Assembly: GCA_041687015.1 (NCBI GenBank)
Contig: JAWLCT010000012.1
Location: 1-64,000, forward strand
DNA: 64,000 nt
Origin: JALOAT01 sp041687015
GTDB taxonomy: Bacteria > Pseudomonadota > Gammaproteobacteria > Thiohalomonadales > Thiohalomonadaceae
Direction: 5' to 3'
The notes below the pieces were generated by a model. The model was not told the DNA's origin and made no database searches. It saw only the letters and a list, made by a program, of their open reading frames with translations. This document shows, in pieces, positions 36,475 to 45,610 of this stretch. A program made the position numbers and the translations under genes. How positions within the stretch are numbered: position 1 is the stretch's first letter; each line of letters begins with the position of its first letter.

Positions 36475-36575
36475 CACAAATGCAGGTGAATGAAGGGGCA
36501 TAAGCATACGGCATCGTGCCCTCCGTGCGCATGCGCCGTTGAGTCTTTCCGCGCCATCGGGCATAGTGCCCGGTC

Positions 36576-37514
36576 ATGGCCGATCGTCGACTCAAGGTTT
36601 TCTACACCGTTGCCCGCTTTATGAGCTTCACCAAGGCGGCGGAATCCCTGCACATGACCCAGCCCGCGGTGACCTTCCAGGTGCGGCAGCTGGAGGAGTT
36701 CTTCAACACCCGGCTGTTTGATCGCACCCACAACCGCATCAGCCTCACCGAGGCGGGCCGACGGGTGTACGAATATGCCGATCGCATCCTCGCCCTGTAC
36801 TCGGAAATGGAAAACGCCGTACGCGATCTCACCGGTGAGGTGAGCGGCGTGCTTCAGCTCGGCGCCAGTACCACCATCGCCGAGTACATGCTCCCGTCAC
36901 TGCTGGGCGCCTTCAAGGCGCGCTATCCGGAAGTCACCATCCGGCTCACCGTGGGTAACACCGACGGTATCGTGAGCATGGTGGAGAACAACACCATCGA
37001 CCTGGGCGTGGTCGAGGCGCCGGTGCACAACAAGAACCTGTCGGTGGAATTGTGCCGCATGGATCAGATGGTCCTCATCGTGCCCCACGGTCATCCGTTG
37101 GCGGGCGAGAGCGTTGTGCCTGTGTCGCGCCTGCTGGAATTCCCGTTCATCGGGCGCGAGGAAGGTTCGGGTACCCGCGAGGTCATTCTGGAGCACCTGG
37201 CCTCCAGCGGTTTCGATCCCGCCGACCTCGACATCGTTCTGGAGTTGGGCAGCCCGGAGGCCATCAAGGGTGCAGTCGAGGCGGGGTTGGGCATTTCAGT
37301 GATGTCCCGTGCCACGGTGGTGAAGGAGCTGAAGCTCGGTTCCCTGGTGGCCGAGAACATCGAACCCGCGCTGGAGCGACCGTTTTCCTTTGTGCACCAG
37401 CGGCAGAAATTCCGGCTGCGGGCCATCGAGATCTTCCTGGAATTCGCCCGCGAGCACTGTCACAAGGCTCCGGCACTGGAGACCGGTGGGCCGGCGGTTA
37501 AGCTTGGCAAATGA
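36576..37514 (+). CDS. LysR-family transcriptional regulator
   Basis: 312 residues. N-terminal winged HTH (RLKVFYTVARFMSFTKAAES, then LHMTQPAVTFQVRQLEEFF) followed by a two-lobed effector domain (about 90-300). The effector domain resembles the CysL/CysB-like branch more than CatR-like members, from recall. It is divergent from murI, whose promoter it might control. The next small gene starts within its stop (ATGA), so the LysR, small protein and AI-2E-type permease genes form one unit. Confidence 0.9.
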   Translation: MADRRLKVFYTVARFMSFTKAAESLHMTQPAVTFQVRQLEEFFNTRLFDRTHNRISLTEAGRRVYEYADRILALYSEMENAVRDLTGEVSGVLQLGASTTIAEYMLPSLLGAFKARYPEVTIRLTVGNTDGIVSMVENNTIDLGVVEAPVHNKNLSVELCRMDQMVLIVPHGHPLAGESVVPVSRLLEFPFIGREEGSGTREVILEHLASSGFDPADLDIVLELGSPEAIKGAVEAGLGISVMSRATVVKELKLGSLVAENIEPALERPFSFVHQRQKFRLRAIEIFLEFAREHCHKAPALETGGPAVKLGK

Positions 37515-37849
37515 CCAAGGACGAACGCCGGCTGTTGGCTGTTTACGAGGGGCTGCCTGAGGCCGCGCGTGCCCAGTTGCTCGATTTCGCTGAGTTTCTG
37601 GCCAGCCGCAACGCACATCGCCCCGTGGCCCCCCCCAAGGCCATCGCGCGCCCTGAGAATGAAACCGTGATCGGCGCGGTCAAGCGTCTTTCGGCCACCT
37701 ATCACATGGTGGACAGGGACAAAATCCTGCACGAGACATCTGCGCTGGTGAGCGCTCATATCCTGCAGGGACGCGCGGCCGCGGACGTGATCGACGAACT
37801 GGAATCCGTGTTCCGTCGCCACTACGAAAGGCTGCTTGGTGACCAGTAG
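37511..37849 (+). CDS. Small helical protein of unknown function
   Basis: 112 residues. The N-terminal half (LLAVYEGLPEAARAQLLDFA, then EFLASR) looks like the short helix-rich domain seen in DUF2281-type and similar proteins. The second half (IGAVKRLSATYHMVDRD onward) is helical and charged. There is no signal peptide or membrane segment. ATG overlaps the LysR stop by four bases and the end overlaps the permease start by 11 bases, indicating tight translational coupling in a three-gene operon. Confidence 0.68.
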   Translation: MTKDERRLLAVYEGLPEAARAQLLDFAEFLASRNAHRPVAPPKAIARPENETVIGAVKRLSATYHMVDRDKILHETSALVSAHILQGRAAADVIDELESVFRRHYERLLGDQ

Positions 37850-38933
37850 ATCCCGCAAGCCCCACCTGTTCCTGGTGGCGGCCGAGTGGTTCCGACGCTA
37901 TTTCTCCGATCCGGAGGCCATCGTCCTCGCGGTCCTGATTGCCGTTGGCTTCGGCATCGTGCTGACCTTCGGGCGCATGCTGGCGCCCGTGATTGCGTCC
38001 CTGGTCATCGCCTATCTGCTCGATGGTGCAGTGCGCGCCCTGGAGCGGCGGCATCTGCCGCGTCTCCATGCCGTGCTGCTGATCTATTCGGCGTTCATGA
38101 CCTTCGTGCTCATTCTCGCATTCGCGATCACGCCCTTGCTGTGGACACAGTTGCTCGAGTTGGCGCGGGAGGCACCCAACTATCTGACCCATGCCCAGGA
38201 CGTACTGGCGACGCTGCCGGAGCGCTATCCGTTCATTTCCCAGGGCGAAATCAACCAGCTTCTGCAGATGGCACGCGGCGAGCTGGGGGAATGGGGGCAG
38301 CGCCTCATCGGCCTGACCCTGTCCAGTCTGCCCGGGGTGATCACGCTGCTTGTTTACCTGATTCTTGTACCCTTGCTGGTGTTCTTCTTCCTCAAGGACA
38401 AGGCAAGCCTCACCACCTGGTTCACTGGCTTCCTGCCTCGTGAACATGCCCTGGCGGGCCAGGTGTGGGGTGAGGTGGATCAGCAACTCGGCAACTACGT
38501 GCGCGGCAAATTCTGGGAGATTCTCGTCGTAGGCGGTGTCAGCATCGTCACTTTCGCCGTGCTCGGGCTCAAGTACGCCGTCTTGCTGGGCTTCCTGGTG
38601 GGGCTCTCGGTGATTGTGCCGTACATCGGCGCCGCCGTGGTGACGGTGCCCGTGGCGCTGGTCGCTTATTTCCAGTGGGGCTGGAGCAGCGAATTCCTCT
38701 GGCTCATGGCCACCTACGGTGTCATTCAGGCGCTCGACGGCAACGTATTGGTGCCGCTGCTGTTCTCGGAAGTGGTCAACCTTCACCCGGTCGCCATCAT
38801 CGTCGCCGTGCTGGTGTTCGGCGGCCTGTGGGGCTTCTGGGGCGTCTTCTTCGCCATCCCCCTCGCCACCCTGGTCAGCGCCATCATCACCGCCTGGCCG
38901 CGGCCGGTGCCCGAGGAGGCGGTGGAGGGGTGA
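37839..38933 (+). CDS. AI-2E family transporter (YhhT/PerM-like)
   Basis: 364 residues, about eight membrane segments with the family pattern: an N-terminal hairpin (about 25-75), a long amphipathic loop (about 95-165), and the C-terminal block ending in GLWGFWGVFFAIPLATLV. Members include AI-2 exporter candidates and Na+/H+ antiporter-like proteins; substrate cannot be assigned. GTG at 37839 is chosen, with AAAGG eight bases before it; TTG at 37836 is a possible alternative. It overlaps the upstream gene by 11 bases. Confidence 0.88.
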   Translation: MTSRSRKPHLFLVAAEWFRRYFSDPEAIVLAVLIAVGFGIVLTFGRMLAPVIASLVIAYLLDGAVRALERRHLPRLHAVLLIYSAFMTFVLILAFAITPLLWTQLLELAREAPNYLTHAQDVLATLPERYPFISQGEINQLLQMARGELGEWGQRLIGLTLSSLPGVITLLVYLILVPLLVFFFLKDKASLTTWFTGFLPREHALAGQVWGEVDQQLGNYVRGKFWEILVVGGVSIVTFAVLGLKYAVLLGFLVGLSVIVPYIGAAVVTVPVALVAYFQWGWSSEFLWLMATYGVIQALDGNVLVPLLFSEVVNLHPVAIIVAVLVFGGLWGFWGVFFAIPLATLVSAIITAWPRPVPEEAVEG

Positions 38934-38937
38934 AGAA

Positions 38938-39082
38938 GAAAAGCTAAAACACGGGGGACACGGGGAACACGGGGGGATTAGTTTTGCTGCGAAACACCTT
39001 GCTTGCTCTGTGGTGCTCGATTGACCTGATCGAGCTCCTCAAGATCCCTCAGTAAACCCCGTGTTCCCCGTGGTGAATGCTT
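38938..39082. repeat. 9-bp-unit inverted-repeat element, locus E
   Basis: Left arm 38947-38976 (ACACGGGGG ACACGGGGA ACACGGGGG) preceded by GAAAAGCTAA. Right arm 39056-39074 (ACCCCGTGTTCCCCGTGGT) followed by GAATGCTTTCC. The loop holds a perfect 7-bp hairpin (GCTCGAT/ATCGAGC, 39015-39035). It lies between the convergent AI-2E-family and phoH genes. Confidence 0.8.
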
Positions 39083-39087
39083 TCCTC

Positions 39088-40497
39088 TTAAAGCACTTCT
39101 GACGCGTAATCCGCCAAGCGTGAGCGTTCGCCGCGCTTGAGGGTGACGTGGCCGCTGTGGGCCCAGCTCTTGAAGCGGTCCACGACGTAGGTGAGGCCGG
39201 AGTTGGTTTCGGTCAGGTAGGGCGTGTCGATCTGGGCCACGTTGCCGAGGCAGATCATCTTGGTGCCCGGGCCGGCGCGGGTGATCAAGGTTTTCATCTG
39301 TTTCGAAGTGAGGTTCTGGGCCTCGTCGATGATGATGTACTTGTTCAGGAAGGTGCGGCCGCGCATGAAGTTGAGCGAGCGGATCTTGATGCGCTTGTTG
39401 AGCAGTTCCTGCGTCGCAGCCCGTTCCCAGTCGCTGCCGTGCTCCTTCTGGGTCAGCACTTCCAGGTTGTCCATGAGCGCGCCCATCCACGGGGTCATCT
39501 TTTCTTCTTCCGTGCCGGGCAGGAAACCGATGTCCTCACCCACGGGAATGGTCACGCGGGTCATGATGATCTCGGAGTAGATGTTCTGGTCGAGGGTCTG
39601 CACCAGGCCCGCGGCCAGGGCGAGCAGCGTCTTGCCGGTGCCGGCCTGGCCGACCAGGCTGACGAAGTCCACTTCCGGGTCCATGAGCAGGTTGAGGGCG
39701 AAATTCTGCTCGCGGTTGCGCGCCATGATGCCCCACACGTTGTGCGCCTTGTGGCGGTAGTCGCGGGCGGTTTCGATAACGGCGGTCTCGCCCTCGACCG
39801 TACGCACCACGGACTCGAAGCCGCTTTCCTGATCCAGAAACAGGAACTGATTCGGCGCCCAATTGCCAGCTTCGGGGCCGGTGATCCGGTAAAAAGCGCG
39901 ACCTTCTTCCTGCCAGGATTCAATGTTCTTGCTGTGGCGCTCCCAGAAATCGGCACCCAGTTCGGCAACGCCGCTGTAGAGCAGATCGACGTCTTCCAGG
40001 ACCTGGTCGTTGCGATAGTCCTCCGCATGAATGCCGAGCACGGCCGCCTTGATGCGCATGTTGGTGTCCTTGGACACCAGGGTGACCTGCACGCCGTGAT
40101 GTTCCTCGCGCAGGGCGAGCACGGTGCCGAGAATGCTGTTGTCGCTCTTGCTGCCCGGCAGCGTGGTCGGCAGATCGACGGGATAGGGACGGGTCTGGAA
40201 GAACAGCCGGCCGGTAGGTCCGACGCCGATCCCGTTCTGGGCGCCGCTGTTGAGCGGAATGCCTTTGGTGATGTCTTCCGTGGCGATACCGGTCATGAGC
40301 TCGTCCATGAAGCGGCTGGCCTGGCGTGCGTTGCGCGCCACTTCCGAATGGCCTTTCTTGTTGTTGTCCAGTTCTTCGAGCACCACCATGGGCAGGTAGA
40401 TGTCGTGTTCCTGGAAACGAAACAGGGCGGTGGGATCGTGCATGAGCACGTTGGTGTCGAGAACGAAGAGGTTTTTCTGGTCGGCGTTGGTCATCAC
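39088..40497 (-). CDS. PhoH-family ATPase with N-terminal PIN domain (PhoH2-like)
   Basis: 469 residues. PIN ribonuclease domain (about 1-145) with the acidic motif FVLDTNVLMHDP, then a PhoH ATPase domain with Walker A GQAGTGKTLLALAAG and Walker B KYIIIDEAQNLT. PhoH2 proteins combine RNA unwinding with RNase activity, so an RNA turnover role is likely (family knowledge). Starts at ATG 40497 after a weak AAAGAG. It is the last gene of a minus-strand run gcvR-bcp-phoH with gaps of 21 and 31 bp. Confidence 0.9.
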   Translation of the reverse strand: MMTNADQKNLFVLDTNVLMHDPTALFRFQEHDIYLPMVVLEELDNNKKGHSEVARNARQASRFMDELMTGIATEDITKGIPLNSGAQNGIGVGPTGRLFFQTRPYPVDLPTTLPGSKSDNSILGTVLALREEHHGVQVTLVSKDTNMRIKAAVLGIHAEDYRNDQVLEDVDLLYSGVAELGADFWERHSKNIESWQEEGRAFYRITGPEAGNWAPNQFLFLDQESGFESVVRTVEGETAVIETARDYRHKAHNVWGIMARNREQNFALNLLMDPEVDFVSLVGQAGTGKTLLALAAGLVQTLDQNIYSEIIMTRVTIPVGEDIGFLPGTEEEKMTPWMGALMDNLEVLTQKEHGSDWERAATQELLNKRIKIRSLNFMRGRTFLNKYIIIDEAQNLTSKQMKTLITRAGPGTKMICLGNVAQIDTPYLTETNSGLTYVVDRFKSWAHSGHVTLKRGERSRLADYASEVL

Positions 40498-40528
40498 GGC
40501 TCTTTCGTGTGTCAGAAGACGTTGATTG

Positions 40529-41002
40529 TCAGGCGTTCAATTCGCGCACGGCATCGAGGACCTGGGCCGCATGACCGGCCACCTTTACCTTGCGCCATTC
40601 CCGGCGCAGCACGCCTTTGCTGTCGAACAGAAACGTGCTGCGCTCGACGCCCAGGGTGATGCGACCGTACATGTTCTTTTCCTTGAGCACGTCGAACAGC
40701 TTGCAGGCCTTCTCGTCGCTGTCCGAGAGGAGTTCAAAAGGGAAGTTCTGTTTGGCCTTGAAGTTTTCGTGGGACTTGAGGCTGTCGCGGGAAATGCCGA
40801 AGACCTCGGCGCCCGCTTTCCTGAACTGGTCGTACAGGTCGCGGAAATCCTGGCCCTCGGTGGTGCAGCCGGGCGTGCTGTCCTTGGGATAGAAGTACAA
40901 CACCACGTGCCGGCCCTTGAGGGCGGAGAGCCGGATTTCCTGGCCGCCGGTGGCGGGCAGGGTCAGGTCGGGGATCTTGGCTCCGGAAACGATTTTCGTC
41001 AT
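40529..41002 (-). CDS. bcp: Thioredoxin-dependent thiol peroxidase (Bcp/PrxQ)
   Basis: 157 residues; reduces peroxides using thioredoxin. Peroxidatic Cys in YPKDSTPGCTTEGQDFRD. The resolving Cys five residues later in E. coli Bcp is replaced (TTEGQ), and no second Cys is well placed in the next helix, so this is a one-Cys or atypical PrxQ form. It sits directly after gcvR, a conserved gammaproteobacterial neighbour. Confidence 0.92.
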   Translation of the reverse strand: MTKIVSGAKIPDLTLPATGGQEIRLSALKGRHVVLYFYPKDSTPGCTTEGQDFRDLYDQFRKAGAEVFGISRDSLKSHENFKAKQNFPFELLSDSDEKACKLFDVLKEKNMYGRITLGVERSTFLFDSKGVLRREWRKVKVAGHAAQVLDAVRELNA

Positions 41003-41023
41003 GGGCGTTCTTTCTTTCGTGGC

Positions 41024-41569
41024 TCAGCCCTTCACGGGCTCGAGTACCGCGTCAAGGTTGAGGGCGTCGCAAAACTCGAAAAACTCATCGCGCAGGCGGC
41101 CGATGTGGGTGGACACGGGCACGCTCACGGTGATGTTGGCCGAGAACATGCGGGTGCCGGTCTGGGCCGCGTGATAGCTGTCGGTGTAAAGATCGTGAAT
41201 GTTGATGTTGCGCGAAGAAAAGAAATGGGCCAGCTGGTAAATGATGCCCGGATGGTCGATGGAGACCACGTCCACGGAGTAGGGAATCGCGGGCGGCCCG
41301 GGCTTTTGTTCCTCCGTGCGCCGGGCGATGATGGTCAAGTCCAGCTTCTTTTCCAGGCTGGGAAGCTGGTGCTCCAGCTTCGCAACGGCGTTCCAGTTGC
41401 CTTGGACCATCATGAGGATGGCGAATTCACCGCCCAACACGGTCATGCGGCTGTCGAGGATGTTGCCGCCGCAGTCCAGCACCTGTTCGGTCAGATCATT
41501 GATGATCCCGGGCCGGTCGCGACCGAGTGCGGAAAGGACGAGGAACTGGGGCGGGCTCTGTTTGGACAT
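41024..41569 (-). CDS. gcvR: Glycine cleavage system regulator GcvR (ACT-ACT)
   Basis: 181 residues forming two ACT domains (about 8-85 and 97-178). In the model organism GcvR binds GcvA and represses the glycine cleavage genes when glycine is low. Order gcvR-bcp, divergent from dapA, is that of E. coli and many relatives. ATG at 41569 begins MSKQSPPQFLVLSALGRDRP. Confidence 0.88.
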   Translation of the reverse strand: MSKQSPPQFLVLSALGRDRPGIINDLTEQVLDCGGNILDSRMTVLGGEFAILMMVQGNWNAVAKLEHQLPSLEKKLDLTIIARRTEEQKPGPPAIPYSVDVVSIDHPGIIYQLAHFFSSRNINIHDLYTDSYHAAQTGTRMFSANITVSVPVSTHIGRLRDEFFEFCDALNLDAVLEPVKG

Positions 41570-41640
41570 GACCGGGGTGCGAAGGGGCTCTTTAGTAATT
41601 TAGGCCCGATTGTAACCCGCGACGATGCGGCGCGGTTCTC

Positions 41641-41669
41641 TTGAGTTCCCGGGGGCGCGCCAGTACCAT
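41641..41669 (+). promoter_or_regulatory. Candidate sigma-70 promoter of dapA
   Basis: TTGAGT (4 of 6), 17-bp spacer, TACCAT (4 of 6). It lies 28 bases before the dapA ATG, in the divergent gcvR-dapA gap. By-eye call. Confidence 0.4.
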
Positions 41670-41696
41670 GCGTGATTCTTTTCTGGGAGATGGTCC

Positions 41697-42572
41697 ATGT
41701 TTCACGGGAGTATGGTCGCGCTGGTGACGCCCATGCGCGCCGATGGTTCGGTGGACGGGGAGAGCCTCCGCGGTCTGGTCGAATACCACGTGGCGAACGG
41801 CACCGATGCCATCGTCGCGGTGGGCACCACGGGCGAAGCCTCGACCCTCGATCATGACGAGCACATCGATGTGGTTCGCCAGGTGGTTGATACGGCGGCC
41901 GGACGCGTCCCGGTCATAGCCGGTACGGGTTCCAATTCCACCCATGAGGCCATCGAACTGACCCGCGCCGCCATGCAGGCCGGTGCCGATGCCTGCCTGT
42001 TGGTCACCCCCTATTACATCAAACCCACCCAGGAAGGCCTGTACCGCCACTACCAGGCTGTGGCCGAAGCGGTGCCGGTACCTCAGATTCTTTACAACGT
42101 GCCGGGCCGCACGGCGGTGGACATGCAGAATGCCACCGTGGAGCGCCTGTCCCACATTCCCAACATCGTGGGCATCAAGGACGCCACCGGCAACCTGGAA
42201 CGCGGCCGTGAGCTGATCCAGCTGTGCGGTGAGCGCATGGACATCTACTCTGGTGACGATGCCACCGCCATGGAGCTGATCCTGATGGGCGCCAAGGGCG
42301 ACATTTCGGTGACTGCCAACGTGGCTCCGCGCCAGATGCACGAGATGTGCGCCGCCGCCCGGGCCGGTGACCGCGCCCGCGCCGAGGCGATCAACCAGCA
42401 GCTTATGGCACTGCACAAGAACCTGTTCGTGGAAGCCAATCCCATCCCCGTGAAGTGGGCTGTCCAGCAGCTTGGCCTGATTCCGCCGGGCATTCGCCTG
42501 CCGCTCACGCCGTTGTCCGAGCAATTCCACGGGACCGTAAGGCAGGCCATGAGCCAGGCGGGGGTGCTCTGA
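41697..42572 (+). CDS. dapA: 4-hydroxy-tetrahydrodipicolinate synthase
   Basis: 291 residues; condenses pyruvate with aspartate semialdehyde in lysine and diaminopimelate synthesis. Schiff-base Lys in NIVGIKDATGN, the GTTGE loop and the YNVPGRT motif with the catalytic Tyr are all present. ATG at 41697 follows GGGAGA. First gene of the dapA-bamC-MBL-purC operon; bamC starts two bases after its stop. Confidence 0.96.
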   Translation: MFHGSMVALVTPMRADGSVDGESLRGLVEYHVANGTDAIVAVGTTGEASTLDHDEHIDVVRQVVDTAAGRVPVIAGTGSNSTHEAIELTRAAMQAGADACLLVTPYYIKPTQEGLYRHYQAVAEAVPVPQILYNVPGRTAVDMQNATVERLSHIPNIVGIKDATGNLERGRELIQLCGERMDIYSGDDATAMELILMGAKGDISVTANVAPRQMHEMCAAARAGDRARAEAINQQLMALHKNLFVEANPIPVKWAVQQLGLIPPGIRLPLTPLSEQFHGTVRQAMSQAGVL

Positions 42573-42573
42573 G

Positions 42574-43605
42574 GTGAATGTTTTCCGCCGCAGTCTCCCG
42601 CTCGCCGTTTGCCTTGCCCTGACGGCCTGTGCCGGCAGCCCCGAGAAGGACGGCCGGATCGATTACGAAAAAGCCGTCACCCTGCCACCCCTGGATGTCC
42701 CGCCGCCGCTCAGCATGCCGGCGGAAGGCGCCGACGCCATGGCGCTGCCCGAGATGGCCGGCGCCGGGGACACATCCCTGTTGCCCACGGCCACGGATGT
42801 GCAGATGGAGCGCAGCGGCGACACCCGCTGGCTGGTGGTGGAAAAGACGCCGGAAGAGCTCTGGACCCCGGTACGCCAGTTTCTCGAAGGCCAGGGACTG
42901 GAAGTCGCCCGTGAAGACCCGCGCGTCGGCATCCTCGAGACCCAGTGGGCCGAGAACCGCGCCGACATCCCGGAAGGGTTCATTCGCGGTGTCATCAGCA
43001 AGGTGGCGCCGAAGCTGTATTCGGCCAACACCCGCGATCGTTACCGCGTACGCCTGGAGCGGGGCCAACGGCCCGGCACCACCGAAATTTACGTCGCCCA
43101 TTATGGCGTGGAGCAGGTGGAGAAGGGTGAGGCACTGGTCTGGCAGCCGCGCCCGTCCGACCCGGAACTCACCGCCGAGATGCTTGCCCGTCTGATGCTC
43201 GCCCTGGGTGCGCCGGAAGAGCAGGTGGTCGCCCAACAGCAGCAGACCGCCGCCGTTGCCGTGGCGCGCGCCCGGCTCGAAGGTGACGCGGTACTGATGT
43301 CCGAGGGCTTCGCGCGTGCCTGGCGTCGCGTGGGCATCGCCCTGGACCGCATCGGCCTGATCGTGGAAGACCTGGATCGTTCGCAAGGCCTTTATTGGGT
43401 GCGCGTGAGCGAGGAGGGCGAGAAGAAGAGCTGGTGGGCAGGCCTGTTCTCCGAGAGCGAGGAGGCGGTGGAGCGCAGCTTCCGGGTGAAAGTGGCAGGC
43501 AGTGAGACCAGCGCACGCGTCACGCTCGAGAACGAAGCCGGCGAAACCATCGCCGAGGCCACCCGCCAGAAGGTGCTCGGCCAGCTGGAGGAGCAGCTCC
43601 GCTAG
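42574..43605 (+). CDS. bamC: Outer-membrane assembly lipoprotein BamC
   Basis: 343 residues. Lipobox LTAC (LAVCLALTACAGSPEKDGRI) after a short signal peptide, so it is a lipoprotein. The unstructured N-terminal part (about 20-85) and two helix-grip domains (about 90-190 and 225-335) match BamC. Its place after dapA matches the BamC (NlpB) position in E. coli. BamC is an accessory part of the BAM complex. GTG start at 42574. Confidence 0.9.
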   Translation: MNVFRRSLPLAVCLALTACAGSPEKDGRIDYEKAVTLPPLDVPPPLSMPAEGADAMALPEMAGAGDTSLLPTATDVQMERSGDTRWLVVEKTPEELWTPVRQFLEGQGLEVAREDPRVGILETQWAENRADIPEGFIRGVISKVAPKLYSANTRDRYRVRLERGQRPGTTEIYVAHYGVEQVEKGEALVWQPRPSDPELTAEMLARLMLALGAPEEQVVAQQQQTAAVAVARARLEGDAVLMSEGFARAWRRVGIALDRIGLIVEDLDRSQGLYWVRVSEEGEKKSWWAGLFSESEEAVERSFRVKVAGSETSARVTLENEAGETIAEATRQKVLGQLEEQLR

Positions 43606-43669
43606 GCATGTCGCGCGCGGCACTCAGGCGCACGGTGGGACAGGCGACGTGCGGGGCGCGCACAATCTG

Positions 43670-44431
43670 ATGCGCTTCGCCTGCCTGGGCAGCGGCAGTC
43701 GCGGTAACGCCGTCCTGGTCGAGGCCGGGACTACCTGCGTCATGATCGATTGTGGTTTCAGTGTGCGCGAAACCGAGCGGCGCCTGGCTCGCCTGGGCAA
43801 GACGCCTGCCGACCTGGGCGCCATCCTGGTCACGCACGAGCACTCGGATCACCTCGGCGGTGTCGCGCCCTTTGCGCGCCGTCATGGGGTGCCGGTCTGG
43901 ATGACCGTGGGAACGCGCGCAAACAGCGCAGCCGGTGAACTACCGTCACTGCAGCTTTTCAGCAGTCACGAAGCCTTCGCTCTGGGCGACTTGTCGGTGC
44001 ACCCCTATCCGGTGCCCCACGATGCCCGCGAGCCGAGCCAGTTCGTGTTCGACGACGGCGCGCGCCGCCTGGGCATGCTGACCGATGCGGGGGCGGTAAC
44101 CACGCACATGGAGAACATGCTGGGCCCGTGCCACGCACTCCTTTTGGAGTGCAACCACGACCCGCACATGCTGGCTACCGGCCCTTATCCGCCGCCTCTG
44201 AAGGCGCGCGTAGGTGGCCGTTACGGGCACCTCAGTAATGTTCAGGCGGCGCAGATCTTGAGCAGCCTGGGTGGGCGGCGCCTGCAACACGTGGTGGCGG
44301 CGCATCTGAGCGAAAAGAACAACCGACCCGACCTGGCCCGAGCGGCGCTGAGCGAAGCGCTGGGCTGCGAGCCCGGGTGGATTAGCGTGGCCGACCAGAA
44401 CCAGGGTTTTGGCTGGCGCGAGATTGTGTGA
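43670..44431 (+). CDS. MBL-fold metallo-hydrolase (YycJ/WalJ-like)
   Basis: 253 residues. Metallo-beta-lactamase fold with the metal motif VTHEHSDHLGG (HxHxDH), the later H in PYPVPHDAREP, D in MLTDAG and H in VAAHLSEKNN. It resembles YycJ-type hydrolases with nuclease-like or phosphodiesterase roles; the substrate is unknown. ATG at 43670 begins MRFACLGSGSRGNAVL, the conserved family N-terminus; the longer upstream reading is not supported. Often linked to purC or bamC in gammaproteobacteria, as here. Confidence 0.88.
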   Translation: MRFACLGSGSRGNAVLVEAGTTCVMIDCGFSVRETERRLARLGKTPADLGAILVTHEHSDHLGGVAPFARRHGVPVWMTVGTRANSAAGELPSLQLFSSHEAFALGDLSVHPYPVPHDAREPSQFVFDDGARRLGMLTDAGAVTTHMENMLGPCHALLLECNHDPHMLATGPYPPPLKARVGGRYGHLSNVQAAQILSSLGGRRLQHVVAAHLSEKNNRPDLARAALSEALGCEPGWISVADQNQGFGWREIV

Positions 44432-44457
44432 GCTTTCCCTGACTTCCGAGACAGACC

Positions 44458-45168
44458 ATGGAAAAACGCGAACAACTCTATTCGGGCAAGGCCAAATCCG
44501 TGTACGCCACGGATGACGCCGATCTGTACATCATGGAATTCCGCGACGACACCACCGCCTTCGACGGTCTCAAGGTGGAGTCCCTCGCGCGCAAGGGCAT
44601 GGTGAACAACAAGTTCAACGCCTTCATCATGCAGAAGCTGGAGGCCGCCGGCGTGCCGACCCATCTCGTGCGCATGCACTCGGACAACGAGGCCGTGGTG
44701 AAGCGCCTCGAGATGATTCCGCTCGAGTGCGTGGTGCGCAACATCGCCGCGGGCTCGCTGGTGAAGCGCCTGGGCGTTACCGAAGGTGTGGACCTGGATC
44801 CGCCTACTTTCGAGCTGTTCCTCAAGAATGATGAACTGCATGACCCCATGGTCAACGAATACCATGCCCGTTCCTTCGGCTGGGCCACGGAGGCCGAGAT
44901 CGCGCGCATGAAGGAACTCACCTTCAAGGTGAACGACGTGCTGAAGAAACTGTTCCGCGATGCGGGCATGCTGCTGGTGGACTACAAGCTGGAGTTCGGC
45001 CGTTTCCACGGCGAAATCGTGCTTGGCGACGAGTTCTCGCCGGACGGCTGCCGCCTGTGGGACGCGGACACGCGCAAGAAGCTGGACAAGGATCGCTTCC
45101 GGCAGGGGCTTGGCGGGGTGGTCGAGGCCTATGAGGAAGTGGCCCATCGGTTGGGCGTGCCGCTTTAA
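44458..45168 (+). CDS. purC: SAICAR synthase
   Basis: 236 residues; the purine enzyme joining CAIR and aspartate. MEKREQLYSGKAKSVYATDD, LVRMHSDNE, IIPLECVVRN-like (MIPLECVVRNIAAGSL) and YKLEFGR motifs are all present. Last gene of the dapA operon, followed by a strong hairpin terminator. Confidence 0.96.
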   Translation: MEKREQLYSGKAKSVYATDDADLYIMEFRDDTTAFDGLKVESLARKGMVNNKFNAFIMQKLEAAGVPTHLVRMHSDNEAVVKRLEMIPLECVVRNIAAGSLVKRLGVTEGVDLDPPTFELFLKNDELHDPMVNEYHARSFGWATEAEIARMKELTFKVNDVLKKLFRDAGMLLVDYKLEFGRFHGEIVLGDEFSPDGCRLWDADTRKKLDKDRFRQGLGGVVEAYEEVAHRLGVPL

Positions 45169-45195
45169 GCGTGTTTCGTTCCTTGCTGCGGTTTC

Positions 45196-45223
45196 GGAAA
45201 AGGCGGGGTGACCCGCCTTTTCC
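45196..45223. terminator. Terminator after purC
   Basis: GGAAAAGGCGGG / CCCGCCTTTTCC form a perfect 12-bp stem with a GTGA loop. The T residues are inside the stem, so it can work in both directions. It starts 28 bases after the purC stop. Confidence 0.8.
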
Positions 45224-45398
45224 TTGTGGTTTGCCGAAACGTCCGTAGGTCACGTTGCGACCCTACGTGACATCTTTGTTTCTTGAAGGATGCGCTGCGC
45301 GCGAAGATTAGTTGGCGGGGGACGGAATCCCCGTCAAAGATAATCTTCGGGCGTAGCCCTTCGTTGAACAACCCAAGCTGGAATTAACCGCCATGTCA

Positions 45399-45424
45399 CC
45401 GGATTCCGCTTTGCTCCACCCGGG
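45399..45424. repeat. Palindromic repeat, family 2
   Basis: CCGGATTCCGCTTTGCTCCA then CCCGGG: same arm and loop as the 3899 copy. Confidence 0.5.
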
Positions 45425-45522
45425 ACAATGAGAAAGCCGCTCCCTAACGACGGAAACCCACCCCAATCCCCCCGAGTCAAACCCGAAGTCGAGCCCGCGG
45501 ACGCACCACCGGCAATCCCCTT

Positions 45523-45553
45523 TTGACCTCCCCCCGCCGCCATAGGCTATGAT
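45523..45553 (+). promoter_or_regulatory. Candidate parE promoter
   Basis: TTGACC (5 of 6) and TATGAT (5 of 6). The spacer is 19 bp, longer than the optimal 17. It lies 58 bases before the parE ATG. Confidence 0.45.
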
Positions 45554-45610
45554 TGCCCGCGCTTTTCCCGGCCCGTGCGACGGCCCATAACGCCTAACTT
45601 GTTGAATTAC

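Larger units (their letters stand above)
45224..45610. other. Long leader before parE
   Basis: About 390 bases with no gene. A perfect 9-bp outer stem, CGAAGATTA/TAATCTTCG (45302-45310 and 45341-45349), encloses a second stem (GACGG/CCGTC), giving a stable 48-nt hairpin. A family-2 palindrome follows (45399-45424), then a promoter-like pair (45523-45553). The start codon at 45611 has no clear Shine-Dalgarno sequence. Confidence 0.5.
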
